DNA of 64,000 bases from Nitrososphaerota archaeon (lineage in GTDB: Archaea; Thermoproteota; Nitrososphaeria; Nitrososphaerales; CADDZS01): positions 73,265 to 137,264 of the forward strand of contig JAJPHP010000023.1 of the NCBI GenBank assembly GCA_021325255.1, written 5' to 3'. Both the position numbers and the translations under genes were made by a program. Positions 1-8,937 of this stretch are shown one piece after another (the stretch's first letter is position 1; every line of letters starts with the position of its first letter). The notes under the pieces are model-generated. The model was not told where the DNA came from. It ran no database searches and was given only the letters and a program-made list of their open reading frames with translations.

Positions 1-350
1 AGGCTTTCTGCGGAATCGAAAAAACTCCGGAAGTTGCCTCTGTCACGCCCAAGGAACTCGCTTCGGAGCTCAACGCAGGCAAGAAGATTCTGCTTCTCGA
101 TGTCAGAGAGCCGCACGAGTATGAGATAGTGAATATCAAAGGGGCAAAACTGATTCCGCTGGGAGAGCTTCCTGAGAGAGTGAATGAACTAGATACTGCG
201 GACGAGATAGTTGCATACTGCCACACGGGGGGCAGGAGTGCGAGAGCTACCGACTTTCTGCGCTCGCTGGGATACAAGAAGGTAAGGAATCTTGAAGGCG
301 GCGTTGAGGGATGGGCAGTTGAAGTAGACCCTTCGCTGCCAAGGTACTAA
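1..350 (+). CDS. MoeB/ThiF-type E1 enzyme, C-terminal rhodanese domain (5' truncated)
   Basis: The open frame enters from the left window edge (reading frame begins at base 3) and stops at 350, so only the C-terminal part of the gene is present. The first residues (AFCGI) resemble the region after the Cys-rich segment of MoeB/ThiF/UbaA-type adenylating enzymes. They are followed by a complete rhodanese domain: a LLLDVREPHEYE strand-helix entry, a CHTGGRSARA active-site loop with the persulfide-forming Cys, and the GGVEGW end motif. E1-rhodanese fusions activate the C-terminus of small sulfur carriers and pass sulfur on for molybdopterin or tRNA thiolation. That role fits the moeA and mobB genes 50 kb downstream. 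The rhodanese call is firm. The E1 part is inferred from only a few residues. Confidence 0.75.
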   Translation, partial: AFCGIEKTPEVASVTPKELASELNAGKKILLLDVREPHEYEIVNIKGAKLIPLGELPERVNELDTADEIVAYCHTGGRSARATDFLRSLGYKKVRNLEGGVEGWAVEVDPSLPRY

Positions 351-417
351 AAGATCTTAGAGCAAATCGCATTTCCAGAATGCATTGTCAGTGAATGCCT
401 AAGGGAGGCAACTCGAT

Positions 418-744
418 CTAGACGTCCGAGATCACTATCAGGTCGTCTCTGATCGAGTTGATGCGCTCTAAGAGCTCAAAACCCTTCTGGGTTAGTCCGT
501 ATTCCTTATTGTTGCTGGTAGTAACTGAAGAAGCCACTAATCCGCGCTTCTCTAGGTTCGCAATATAGTCCTGCAATGAACCCCAAGAAAGGTTTGCTTT
601 GTACATGATGTGCGTAGGCCTCTGAGCGCCGGCACCGATGGCCCGAATAATGTCCATGCTCGTATCCATTCTCGAGCGCCTCAACAGGCGAGATTGACCC
701 ACAGATTCCGAAGACATGAATTGCTGATTCAGATTTGATGACAT
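418..744 (-). CDS. Small winged-helix transcriptional regulator (HTH_45-like)
   Basis: One-domain archaeal winged-helix protein of about 108 residues. The helix-turn-helix lies in the segment around IIRAIGAGAQRPTHIMYK, LSWGSLQDYIANLEKRGLV, and the wing reads NNKEYGLTQKGFELL, which is the usual pattern of the small regulators common in Nitrososphaerota and relatives. The frame is open up to 786 (GTG), but a TATA-like GATAAATAT at 766-774 on the minus strand lies about 25 bases before the ATG at 744. A leaderless start at 744 (MSSNLNQQ) is therefore preferred. Target genes are unknown. It is related in type, not closely in sequence, to the regulator at 8335-8697. Confidence 0.8.
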   Translation of the reverse strand: MSSNLNQQFMSSESVGQSRLLRRSRMDTSMDIIRAIGAGAQRPTHIMYKANLSWGSLQDYIANLEKRGLVASSVTTSNNKEYGLTQKGFELLERINSIRDDLIVISDV

Positions 745-765
745 GAGAGAAATGTAGGCGGCGTC

Positions 766-774
766 CATATTTAT
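766..774 (-). promoter_or_regulatory. TATA box for the winged-helix gene at 418-744
   Basis: GATAAATAT on the minus strand, centred about 26 bases before the ATG at 744. This spacing is typical of archaeal leaderless promoters and decides the start codon. Confidence 0.55.
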
Positions 775-902
775 CCTTCGTATCACCGACTCCTAATCTG
801 CCGCTGGAACTTTTTTGGAAAAAGACAGTTCTTTATCGTATGTCGACCCTCCTCTCTTAGAGCATTAACTCAGGCCAATAAGAGGGAGGCTGGAAGCGTA
901 AG

Positions 903-2324
903 TTATGCCTCGATTTTTCTAGTAATCTTCAGCCCGGAGGACCCATGTACGAGGTGATCGGAGTAAAGACTCTTGATTATCCTGACAATTTTTTCGTCAT
1001 GGGCTGCCTGCGTGAGCAGAAAGACTGAGGTGACCCGCGGCTCGCTCATTATTTCGTTGGCGTGCTTTATGAACTTGTAACAGTTCTCAAAGCCCGAAGA
1101 GAGAATCATGTCAGAGATATTGTCGAAGATTACCGTGATCCCTGAAGCCTCGGTTGACTTTACTGTCTTGTTCAGAAGATCAAGGAGCACCGCTTGATCG
1201 TGTTCGGGAACGAGAATCTCATTTGGTTTGTCCGTTGGCTTTGGATAGGACACGTCCGCCATCATGATGTAGAACTTGGCATCCGGGACTTGGGAAAGAG
1301 ACTTGTGTATCGGACTGCCCTTGTTGGTGAAAACGAAGATAATGTTGCTCAAGGACATGAACTCCTCCGCAAGATCCTTGATTATTTTCTCGTAGGGCAT
1401 CGAAGGATCTACCTCAAGCAGAAAATTCCTTCCTTGTAGCGCTCTACTCTCAACTCCAAGTTGCTTTGAAAAGGTGCCCTGAGCGTTTCTGATCGTCACT
1501 GCAGAAGACTTTGACACTGGGCGAGTATCAAAGAAGCCAGAGAGCGTGGATGCGTTGCGAAAGATGACTGCCGTGACCGAAAAGACTAGCGAAAAGACGA
1601 GATACATCATGTCGTTGGCGTCGATGCCTGCGGTCCAGAGATACCCGTCAAAGACGAGAAAGTCGAGACCTATTCCGGCCCAGCAGATAGCGAGAATTAT
1701 CAGGCTCCTCTTGACAGCTCGGTTTGACGCCTGGCGCGCGGCAAGCAAGAGCAGGGGCGTGGGGTAGACCAGGAAGAAAACCAAAATCATGAGCAAGGTC
1801 AGGAGGTATGGGAAATCGAACCTGGTGGAGAATAGCGTGACTCCCCACAGGTTATCAAGGCGAACGATGTGGAATGGAGTAAGGACAATGAGATAAATGT
1901 CAGCAAAGATGATGAGCGCCATGAATGCAGCGAATGCAACAAAGTGCTTTGGGTGGCGCTTGACCATATCAACGAATTGTTCCCGAAAGCCCGAGCCAGA
2001 GGGCCTCAAGTATGTTGAGATCGATGCGAGACCAAGTAGCAGTGCGCATAGAAGCACGAGCGTCGTGCTCCCGACTGTGTAAATGTTCATGTCCTCGACG
2101 TTGACCAGGTTCAGCCTGATGAATTCGAATCCGACGAGACAAGTCGCAAGAACGTAGACCGCGAGCAGCGTAACTCGGACGCTCTCGTATGAAGTGATCC
2201 TCTGACGGTACATGTAGTACCCTGAGATGGCCGTGATAAAGAGGGCGAAAGCGTCCACGGCAGGAGAGACCAGAGTCGAGTATCCCACTTCAATCAACAA
2301 AGGAACCGCTGTAGCACCTCTCAC
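903..2324 (-). CDS. 7-TM membrane protein with C-terminal DUF835/KaiC-like domain
   Basis: 473 residues. Roughly residues 1-275 carry about seven hydrophobic segments separated by short loops. Residues about 305-473 form a soluble domain with alternating strands and helices (IIFVFTNKG, FYIMMADVS, GITVIFDNISDM, VTSVFLLTQAAHD). It resembles the DUF835/KaiC-like RecA fold but has no Walker A lysine loop, so it probably binds without ATPase activity. The GTG start overlaps the stop of the upstream prenyl synthase gene by four bases, so the two are translationally coupled. It is the last gene of a leftward operon with a KaiC-like ATPase, a UbiA prenyltransferase and the synthase. A membrane sensor or signal-transfer role is likely but unproven. 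Confidence 0.8.
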   Translation of the reverse strand: MRGATAVPLLIEVGYSTLVSPAVDAFALFITAISGYYMYRQRITSYESVRVTLLAVYVLATCLVGFEFIRLNLVNVEDMNIYTVGSTTLVLLCALLLGLASISTYLRPSGSGFREQFVDMVKRHPKHFVAFAAFMALIIFADIYLIVLTPFHIVRLDNLWGVTLFSTRFDFPYLLTLLMILVFFLVYPTPLLLLAARQASNRAVKRSLIILAICWAGIGLDFLVFDGYLWTAGIDANDMMYLVFSLVFSVTAVIFRNASTLSGFFDTRPVSKSSAVTIRNAQGTFSKQLGVESRALQGRNFLLEVDPSMPYEKIIKDLAEEFMSLSNIIFVFTNKGSPIHKSLSQVPDAKFYIMMADVSYPKPTDKPNEILVPEHDQAVLLDLLNKTVKSTEASGITVIFDNISDMILSSGFENCYKFIKHANEIMSEPRVTSVFLLTQAAHDEKIVRIIKSLYSDHLVHGSSGLKITRKIEA

Positions 2325-3367
2325 CTGTACTTTCTCTGCTGCTTCTCCCTTGCGCGCAGATCTTTGAATTGTGAAAATAGGGCATAGGTCATGTATTCGA
2401 GAACTTTCTTTGAAGGAGAATCAGGAATAACCTTCAAATGGGATTTCGCCCTTCGGCAGAACTTTTGTCCCAGAATTGCTGCCTTTTCTATAGAGCCGTT
2501 TCTCTCGAGCATCGAAATAATCTGCGAGGACTCAAGAGGGACAGCTTCCCTTCTTGAAAGAGAGTTCTCCTTGGAGGAGGGTACGTCGACGAGAAGGATG
2601 TTGCTGGTGTGGTTTTCGTAATCCTTGAAGGCGGGCTTGCCAGTTACAGCTGGATCTCCGAGAAAGTCCAGCAAATCATCGAGAATCTGGAAGGCTACTC
2701 CGTATGAATGACCGTAGCTGTAAAACGCCTTTGTGGCTCGTGCGTCTGCGCCCCCTGCTACTGCCCCCGCCGCTGTAGCTCCTGCGAAGAGCGAACCTGT
2801 TTTCATGCTCGCAGTTTCGATGTACTCATCCTCGGTTATGTTTCCCTTCGTGGTCGCAAGCATGTCGGAGAACTCGCCTTTCGCAGCCCACTTTGCAGAA
2901 TCAGCCACGTAGCGAAGAATCAGAGCCATTCGGTCGGCAGAGATTCCAGAGTCCTCCAGTGTCGAGAGCTCGTGAAATATGTTGAAGAGAAGGTAATCGG
3001 AGATTAGTATTGCTCTGACTGAACCATACTCAGAGTGTATCGCGGGCTTGTTGTGGCGCATCGACGAATCGTCAAGGATATCGTCCTGAATCAAAGAGGC
3101 CGAATGCGCGAGTTCAAAGGAGAGAGCGACAGGCAGAGCCTTCTCATAGCTTCCGCAGGTAGCCTCACAAGAAAGGAGGGCAAGTGTCGCCCTGATTCTC
3201 TTGCCCCCAGACGAGATAGCCTTGTACGACGCTCGGGAAAGGTATGAATCTCCAACGAACAGTTTTCGTAAAGCGGTGTCAACCACCGACTTGTAATGCG
3301 AGATTGCATACTCGAAAGAAGCAATCTTCTTGGGCTGGTAGGCTAACTCAAATGATGACTCTGCCAA
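2321..3367 (-). CDS. Polyprenyl (geranylgeranyl-type) diphosphate synthase
   Basis: 348-residue trans-isoprenyl diphosphate synthase. The conserved GGKRIRA substrate loop is at residues 54-60, the first Asp-rich motif DDILDD at 95-100, and the second Asp-rich motif DDLLD at 230-234. Both Mg-binding motifs are intact. Such enzymes condense IPP with allylic diphosphates to give C20 or C25 chains for archaeal lipids or quinones; chain length cannot be read safely here. The first 20 bases overlap the end of the UbiA gene and its stop overlaps the GTG of the 7-TM gene, so the cluster is co-transcribed. Because the gene is tied to a UbiA enzyme and a KaiC ATPase rather than to mevalonate genes, it may feed a special prenylated product. 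Confidence 0.9.
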   Translation of the reverse strand: MAESSFELAYQPKKIASFEYAISHYKSVVDTALRKLFVGDSYLSRASYKAISSGGKRIRATLALLSCEATCGSYEKALPVALSFELAHSASLIQDDILDDSSMRHNKPAIHSEYGSVRAILISDYLLFNIFHELSTLEDSGISADRMALILRYVADSAKWAAKGEFSDMLATTKGNITEDEYIETASMKTGSLFAGATAAGAVAGGADARATKAFYSYGHSYGVAFQILDDLLDFLGDPAVTGKPAFKDYENHTSNILLVDVPSSKENSLSRREAVPLESSQIISMLERNGSIEKAAILGQKFCRRAKSHLKVIPDSPSKKVLEYMTYALFSQFKDLRAREKQQRKYR

Positions 3368-4283
3368 GAAGCAACAATACCCCCCATAGCAAATATTCGC
3401 CGTCCCCGACTATGTCACAAAGCAAGTTCATACTCCCTTGCTTCCTCGTTGAGAGCCACCTGTACGCCATCGAGTAAGCAGGCAGCGCGAGGATCACAAT
3501 CGAGTATATTGGAAGAAGGTCGATCGTGATCAAGAAGACGCCATACGCGGCCGAAGAGAAATCGACAAGATTCAAAACAAAATTTGTTTTTCGTATCCCG
3601 AGGGCGATGGGCATTGTTCTTACTCCGCTTGCAATGTCCCCCTTTACGTCGCGCTCGTCAAAGAAGACTGTGTTGACGAACAGTCTGAGAAAGACGAATA
3701 CTCCTAGTGCAAACAAGATTATCCCCACCTGTTGATAATACAGACCGACCAGAACAGGAATCAGCGACCAGCCGAGCGAGATTGTGATATTCTTCACAAG
3801 CAATTTTTCTTTTAGGCGCTTTGCTCCCAAGAGTGGAAGGAGAAGCTTCTTTGACCCCACACTGTACGCAACGCTAAGGACCAATGGTATCAGGAGAGCA
3901 AGGAAGAAAGGGACGTTGCTCAAAAAAGCTAGAATGTATCCCAGTCCAAAGCAAGAAGCAGTAATTGCGGGGATGTACCTCTTTCTTCTGCTCAGGTAGC
4001 GCGTTCTCTGGGGGTTCGATAGCGCGTCCTGATCCAGCTCCAGAGCCCTGTTCATGGAGTAAGCGCCATACGAGAAAAGATATGCCATTGCAAGAAGTTG
4101 AATTGAGGGAATGCGCCCAAGAAGCATCGCGCAGAATGCAGCAATGCTTGACGTCCCCAGCGCCAGAAGATGACCACCGTAGATGAACTCACTCCCAATA
4201 TTAACAACTAGCGCGGAAACCTTTCGTCTAGTACTTTCCGGAATTCTCAGCCGGGGCACTTCTTGCTGTGCGAATTGGGGCAA
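3348..4283 (-). CDS. UbiA-family membrane prenyltransferase
   Basis: 311-residue polytopic protein with eight or nine hydrophobic segments. The two Asp-rich loops of UbiA enzymes are visible: a first motif with N78, D84 and D86 (slightly off the NDxxDxxxD pattern), and a canonical second DERDVKGD motif with D209, D212 and D216. The family transfers prenyl chains to acceptors such as geranylgeranylglyceryl phosphate, naphthoate or porphyrins, and the acceptor cannot be told from sequence alone. The gene sits between a KaiC-like ATPase (21-base gap) and the prenyl synthase that would supply its donor (20-base overlap). Confidence 0.85.
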   Translation of the reverse strand: MPQFAQQEVPRLRIPESTRRKVSALVVNIGSEFIYGGHLLALGTSSIAAFCAMLLGRIPSIQLLAMAYLFSYGAYSMNRALELDQDALSNPQRTRYLSRRKRYIPAITASCFGLGYILAFLSNVPFFLALLIPLVLSVAYSVGSKKLLLPLLGAKRLKEKLLVKNITISLGWSLIPVLVGLYYQQVGIILFALGVFVFLRLFVNTVFFDERDVKGDIASGVRTMPIALGIRKTNFVLNLVDFSSAAYGVFLITIDLLPIYSIVILALPAYSMAYRWLSTRKQGSMNLLCDIVGDGEYLLWGVLLLLGRVII

Positions 4284-4304
4284 GTAGACCGAAGACGCCC
4301 TAAT

Positions 4305-5039
4305 TCAAGATGTCCAAGGAATTATCTCGACGCCTTTGGACGTGAACGCCACTGCGTGATACTTTCTGCTGTGATCCGTTCCCCTGAGTTTCCTAACCAT
4401 GAATCTCGTCTTCATTTCCATGTGAGGAGTGACGAAACTCTCGAGCTGGAAAATACCGTCGGAGAGGAACTCTTCGATGCCAGAGCCAGAATCAAAGGAA
4501 CTCTGAGGCTTGCTCAGGGTCATCACAGTGGTGATCCCGTCCCTCTTCAGCGTCTTGTAGATTAGATGCATGAGAAAGGCGTAATCGAATTTTCCCTTGG
4601 CTCCGCTCAAGAAAGCTGTCAGAGAATCGAGGACCAGCCTCTTTGCGTGAACCTCGTCCAGAGCACCAACTATGGTTTCAATGTTCGAACCCATGCCGCT
4701 TCCCTCGAGGACGTCCAGGTCGATGAGCCTCAACTTGTCTTTTCTTCGGAGCGCGTCGAGATCCATTCCGTATCTCTTCATGTTGCGGCTGAGGCTTTCG
4801 ACATCCTCTTCAAATGTCGCGAATACTGCAGGCTCGTCATAGAGAGTGACTGCGTTGTAGATGAACTGGCAAGCAAAGGTGGTCTTTCCAGCACCTACAC
4901 CGCCAGCGAGAAGAACAAAATCTCCAACTTGTAGTCCGCCCTCGATCAGGTTGTCCAAACCGGGAATGCCAGTTGGAACACGCTTTCCAGTAACCGATCT
5001 CCCGACTATTCTTTCCATTACTCCGTCGGTGGCCTGCAA
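4305..5039 (-). CDS. Single-domain KaiC-like RecA-superfamily ATPase
   Basis: 244 residues and one KaiC domain. After the TGIPGLDNLIEGG entry come Walker A GGVGAGKTT (residues 46-54), a FATFEED strand that carries the catalytic glutamates in KaiC, and a Walker B strand RLVLDS (134-138). The C-terminal part fits the KaiC core. Archaeal single-domain KaiC proteins are thought to act as signalling switches on chemotaxis, archaellum and membrane systems, not as circadian clocks. It is the first gene of the leftward operon with UbiA, prenyl synthase and the 7-TM/DUF835-like protein. TTG at 5039 is taken as start, but ATG at 5018, preceded by a GGAG, is a good alternative. Confidence 0.85.
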   Translation of the reverse strand: MQATDGVMERIVGRSVTGKRVPTGIPGLDNLIEGGLQVGDFVLLAGGVGAGKTTFACQFIYNAVTLYDEPAVFATFEEDVESLSRNMKRYGMDLDALRRKDKLRLIDLDVLEGSGMGSNIETIVGALDEVHAKRLVLDSLTAFLSGAKGKFDYAFLMHLIYKTLKRDGITTVMTLSKPQSSFDSGSGIEEFLSDGIFQLESFVTPHMEMKTRFMVRKLRGTDHSRKYHAVAFTSKGVEIIPWTS

Positions 5040-5241
5040 ATTTGCAATACTCGACCTCCTTATCTCTAGATGATCAAGGGAGAAAATGCGTTTGCGCTCT
5101 TTTATCGTTATTAGGTTTTTTTTCGAGTTTTGCGTAGAGTCTTTTGGAATTCGGTAATGGGCAGTACCGGATCCAAATCAGTACGGTCAATTCATATTGC
5201 TTTAGTGCAGTGACTCACAACGTTTTGCCAGAGTACTCTGT

Positions 5242-6489
5242 TTGTCCGAATTTTATTCCAACGACGGCGAAGTCGACGATGGGAGTACGAACAGTCCATC
5301 CGTCGAGCCGGCGGAAAATATCCCTCGAAGCACAGAGTACCTTCTCGTCGAAACGATCCGAAGAGTTGGCGTTTCTAACTACTCTCTGATTGCACGCCTG
5401 ACCGGTCTGAACTCAGAGACCGTAAGGTACAAGGTAAACAGGCAACTCTCAAGAATGGGTCTGGGAGTCAAAGTCAGCCTTGATTATTCAAATCTTGGCT
5501 TTAGCATGAGCGTCCTGGACGTTAGGGCGAGATATCACCCAAATCGAACTTGGGCGGATTATTGCAGCTATCTTACCTTTGTCGGAAAAGTAATGGGGAG
5601 TGACCGCTATCTGTGCATCTATGCCCTTCCACACAGATTCAAGAAGAAGTACACTGATGAGCTGACATCACTACAAACCTCGGGCTTGATTGAGCAATTT
5701 GAGTCGACGGATGTTATGTGGGCGAGAAATCCCCCGTTTAGATCCGAGTTCTATGATTTTGATCACAGTCGATGGAATATCGATTGGGAAAGGGTAGACA
5801 CAGCTGAGAAGGAGATGGGATTGACCACCCTCTTTCCTTGCAAGGAAGATCCAAAGATAGATTCAATCGATGTCAAGATAATTCTCTCGCTTCAAGAAGA
5901 TCCTACGATCAACCCCGCAAAGATCGCAAAGCAGCTCGGTGCCAACCCAAGGACCATAAGATACCATTACCTCGAGCACGTAGTGAAGGCTAAACTGATC
6001 CTTGGCAACAACGTCAGGCGGGTCGACCCTACGTCTGGCGACCAGCAACAACAAGGGAACGTGATGAAGGTAGCCCTTTCATTCAAGGAACTTCAACAGG
6101 AAGAGGCAAACGCGATGCAAAAGATTTGCAACAAAATTCCGTTCACTTGGCTCGAGCTCAAAGTTGCGAACGGCGGCTACCTTGCATTGCTTGAGATCCC
6201 GGTACAGCACTTTCAGGACACGGTTCAATACATAGAGGGCAAGACGGAACCATTGCAGAAGAAGTTAGATTTTCTTATTCTGGATTCATTCAAGACGCAG
6301 TCTCTAAACATTCCATACGAAATGTTTGACCTCGAAAGAGGGTGGAGGTTGATGCCCTTCCTGAGAAAGCACGGAACAGAAAGGGAGGAGGGATCTGACG
6401 GCGGAGAGAAGAAGGTCCTTCAGGAGAGCGCACCTCTGAGCCCAGGCCAGCGGCAAGGACAGGGATCCATGGTAGTTTCCCAAGAGTGA
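5242..6489 (+). CDS. Lrp/AsnC-like double winged-helix regulator
   Basis: About 415 residues from a TTG start; the first in-frame ATG is about 70 residues in, so the exact start is uncertain. One helix-turn-helix lies near the N-terminus (SNYSLIARLTGLNSETVRYK) and a second near residue 235 (NPAKIAKQLGANPRTIRYHY). Each is followed by a region like the ligand-binding halves of Lrp-type proteins. The C-terminal ~40 residues are a charged, Gly/Gln-rich tail. It is transcribed divergently from the KaiC/UbiA operon across a ~200-base gap and may control it. The gene at 20213-21316 has the same two-HTH plan. Confidence 0.75.
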   Translation: MSEFYSNDGEVDDGSTNSPSVEPAENIPRSTEYLLVETIRRVGVSNYSLIARLTGLNSETVRYKVNRQLSRMGLGVKVSLDYSNLGFSMSVLDVRARYHPNRTWADYCSYLTFVGKVMGSDRYLCIYALPHRFKKKYTDELTSLQTSGLIEQFESTDVMWARNPPFRSEFYDFDHSRWNIDWERVDTAEKEMGLTTLFPCKEDPKIDSIDVKIILSLQEDPTINPAKIAKQLGANPRTIRYHYLEHVVKAKLILGNNVRRVDPTSGDQQQQGNVMKVALSFKELQQEEANAMQKICNKIPFTWLELKVANGGYLALLEIPVQHFQDTVQYIEGKTEPLQKKLDFLILDSFKTQSLNIPYEMFDLERGWRLMPFLRKHGTEREEGSDGGEKKVLQESAPLSPGQRQGQGSMVVSQE

Positions 6490-6560
6490 AATTGGGATCC
6501 ATATGGAAAATCGACAAACTCGGTAAATATTGTCCTTTGCGCATTTTACACCGATAGAAC

Positions 6561-7583
6561 ATGAACTTGAAACTATTAGCCGTGCTGTCGCTCACTTTCA
6601 TTTTTCTAACGGCAGTTCCGTTGAATGCGAGCTTCGCAGATAGCGGCTACCATCAGATATCCGCATCCCTGAACTTGATGGGCGGCGTGGTAAACGCGGG
6701 GAACCAACACTATACTCAAGAAGGTGGAATGGTCATGGGCGCTAACGTTTCGGGCCAATTGGTCGATCCGAGTACAGCAGAACTTCAATACTCGATGAAC
6801 GCAAATGTTCACGGCCTCTCAACTTCTGGAAGCTCATCCCTATTTTTCAGCGGCACGCTAGCAAATGGTACACACGTTTCGATTCGAGCCAAGACCGTTA
6901 TCATGGATTCGGTAAGTGCAGTCATGTTCCCGATGGGCTGTTCTGCAACAGGGCCCGAGTGCACAAGTGAAATCCCGGCAGCTTTCGTCGGAGAATCACT
7001 CGTTACAATCTCGACGGAGGGAACTCGAGCACAAGCTATGTCGGTGATGCCTGTTATGATCGAATCGGCATATGACAATCCGTTCGGTAGCCCGATTGTA
7101 ATCACATTCGGTACTTCAGGGCAGATAAGCATAGTCGCAACATACACGTCTGCACACATACAATGGAGCGATGTCCAGTTAGGCGGAGTGGTTACAGGAA
7201 CCACCGGAAAAAACACTGTGAGTGGTGTCTTCTCTATGACCGTCAACTCATACGAGAACCTTGTTAGCGGCACAGAAAAGGACCACGGCTCAATCGCACT
7301 ACAATTGGCAACTGGTCAGGACCCAGTCAATCTGAAAGGTTGGATGTCCGGGACATCCACGATACCAACGACTGGCACAAGTGACTGTTCAGCGATGATG
7401 CAACTACCACCAAGCACGTGCACAATTACAGGGCTGCAATCATCGGGACACCTAGAACTACAGGGAAGTGGAGTCTGGCTCAACGGAAAATACTCAACGA
7501 CATGGACTGCACCTGCAATCGGCTTCACAAGCACTGTAAGCGCGCTAGCTTCATCGAACTCCCAGTCGCACGCCGAGAACTGA
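6561..7583 (+). CDS. Secreted protein of unknown function
   Basis: 340 residues with a clear Sec signal peptide (MNLKLLAVLSLTFIFLTAVP, cleavage after about residue 26). The rest is rich in Ser, Thr, Gly, Val and Asn, as expected of an extracellular beta protein, with a few Cys (CSATGPEC and a CSAM...TCTI pair) that could form disulfides. No known domain is recognised. A TATA-like GTAAATATT lies about 35 bases before the ATG, and a strong terminator follows the stop codon, so this is a single-gene transcript. Confidence 0.8.
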   Translation: MNLKLLAVLSLTFIFLTAVPLNASFADSGYHQISASLNLMGGVVNAGNQHYTQEGGMVMGANVSGQLVDPSTAELQYSMNANVHGLSTSGSSSLFFSGTLANGTHVSIRAKTVIMDSVSAVMFPMGCSATGPECTSEIPAAFVGESLVTISTEGTRAQAMSVMPVMIESAYDNPFGSPIVITFGTSGQISIVATYTSAHIQWSDVQLGGVVTGTTGKNTVSGVFSMTVNSYENLVSGTEKDHGSIALQLATGQDPVNLKGWMSGTSTIPTTGTSDCSAMMQLPPSTCTITGLQSSGHLELQGSGVWLNGKYSTTWTAPAIGFTSTVSALASSNSQSHAEN

Positions 7584-7603
7584 GGAGTCGTACTTTCTTT
7601 TAG

Positions 7604-7650
7604 CCGGGAGGGGAGATCTGCACCCCCTCTCGGTTTCACTCTGTTTTTTC
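7604..7650 (+). terminator. Hairpin terminator after the secreted-protein gene
   Basis: An inverted repeat (CCGGGAGGGG pairing with CCCCTCTCGG, one mismatch, about 9-base loop) lies 20 bases after the stop at 7583. A T-run (six T) follows it at 7644-7649. Confidence 0.7.
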
Positions 7651-7820
7651 TTCATCCCTTTCATCCTATTCATCGCGTCTTTCTGTATCTCTGCTGTCTT
7701 AGAACGTGAAATCCATCTCGAAATTTGCCGTTTTCAACAATAATAATTGAGGCGTATCCTTGGAAACATACCTATAGGGCTAATAGTTCCAGCTAACATC
7801 TCTATCTTCAGAAAGGAAAC

Positions 7821-8147
7821 ATGGAACTAATCGAAATCGTTCGCTGTATCGACAACGCATTGGAAAGGTTCGGTTCAGGCGGAAGGCAGAGATTCTATTG
7901 GAAACTCATGACCGAGAGCGGACTGCCCTTTGATCGGCTTCTTACCTATCCTGAACAATTCGCTGAAGCTCTCGAAAAAATTCTGGGCGAAGAAGTTTCA
8001 GAGGTCGTCGAACGGTCGATCGTGAAGGAAATAAAGAACGTCTTTGGCTTGAAGCACCCGAGCAGTTCCTATACCCTTGCCGAAGCACTCGAAGTGGCGC
8101 TGAGAAAAGTGGCCGTTGTCTCCGAGGTTCCCTTGATTAGAGAGTAG
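7821..8147 (+). CDS. Conserved-looking small protein, function unknown
   Basis: 108 residues, acidic, predicted almost all alpha-helical (FAEALEKILGEEVSEVVERS, LAEALEVALRKVAVV). No membrane segment, cysteine pair or HTH is evident. The good codon and amino-acid profile, the lack of a competing frame and its own intergenic promoter space support a real gene. The family is not recognised. Confidence 0.7.
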   Translation: MELIEIVRCIDNALERFGSGGRQRFYWKLMTESGLPFDRLLTYPEQFAEALEKILGEEVSEVVERSIVKEIKNVFGLKHPSSSYTLAEALEVALRKVAVVSEVPLIRE

Positions 8148-8334
8148 GATCCTAATTTTTTCCTCGCTCTCTTTTTTTAGTAAAGCACATGCTTGAAATT
8201 CGAACTTGTACTTCGAGCCTTTCTGAACTTTTCAGTTAAGTTGAGAAGTTGCAGGCACTCTGCTAATCAGATATTCTGGCTCCATCAAGCTTCAAATTCG
8301 CTTTGATTGGTTATGAGCAACCTGCTGCGAACCT

Positions 8335-8697
8335 TCACTCTGAGAAATCGTCATTTTTCTGAATAATCGAATCAATTGATCCGATCCCAAGGCCCTCCCT
8401 TAGCTCGTTCACAGTATTCAATAACTTGGCCCCTTTGTCGGTCAACTCGTATTGTTCTATCCCCGCACCCCTGTTGATAGAGACTCGCAATAACTTGCGA
8501 CCGACGCAGTGCCAGACGAAGCGTCTGAATTCGCCCGAGCTCAAGCCGCAGTAGGACATTATCTGGGATTGCAGTTTTGGAGTATCCTTGCAGTAGTAAA
8601 GCATGCTCAAAATGATATCAGAATCCGATAGTTCCTCCGACCCTGCGCCGGTAATTCTGCCACCGAATTTATCTTGGTTCCGCGGATTGTCTCTCAT
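8335..8697 (-). CDS. Small winged-helix regulator
   Basis: 120 residues with a single winged-helix domain: DIILSMLYYCKDTPKLQSQI leads to the recognition helix in LSSGEFRRFVWHCVGRKLL, and the wing reads IEQYELTDKGAKLLNTV. This is the HTH_45 type of small archaeal regulator. A TATA-like GAATATACAC on the minus strand lies about 31-40 bases before the ATG at 8697, giving a short leader and supporting this start. The target is unknown; the next gene downstream on the right is a pilin. Confidence 0.8.
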   Translation of the reverse strand: MRDNPRNQDKFGGRITGAGSEELSDSDIILSMLYYCKDTPKLQSQIMSYCGLSSGEFRRFVWHCVGRKLLRVSINRGAGIEQYELTDKGAKLLNTVNELREGLGIGSIDSIIQKNDDFSE

Positions 8698-8937
8698 TTC
8701 ACGAGTCTGTACAAAAAACCAGACGTGTGTATATTCTTTCCCATTGACAACTGTCTACTAAAGAGTTGAAAATCAGCTCTTTCTAGAATGCGGATTCTAA
8801 TTCAAGGAGCTTCGCGGATTTAGGCGTTGAAGTGTGCAGAAAAGATCTCTAGGAAAAGAGGGAACTCTTTCGGAAGGAAAGAAACCTCGAGAGCAGAATG
8901 AGAGTGGATTGAGTCGGGAATGATTAGTGAAGCGGCA

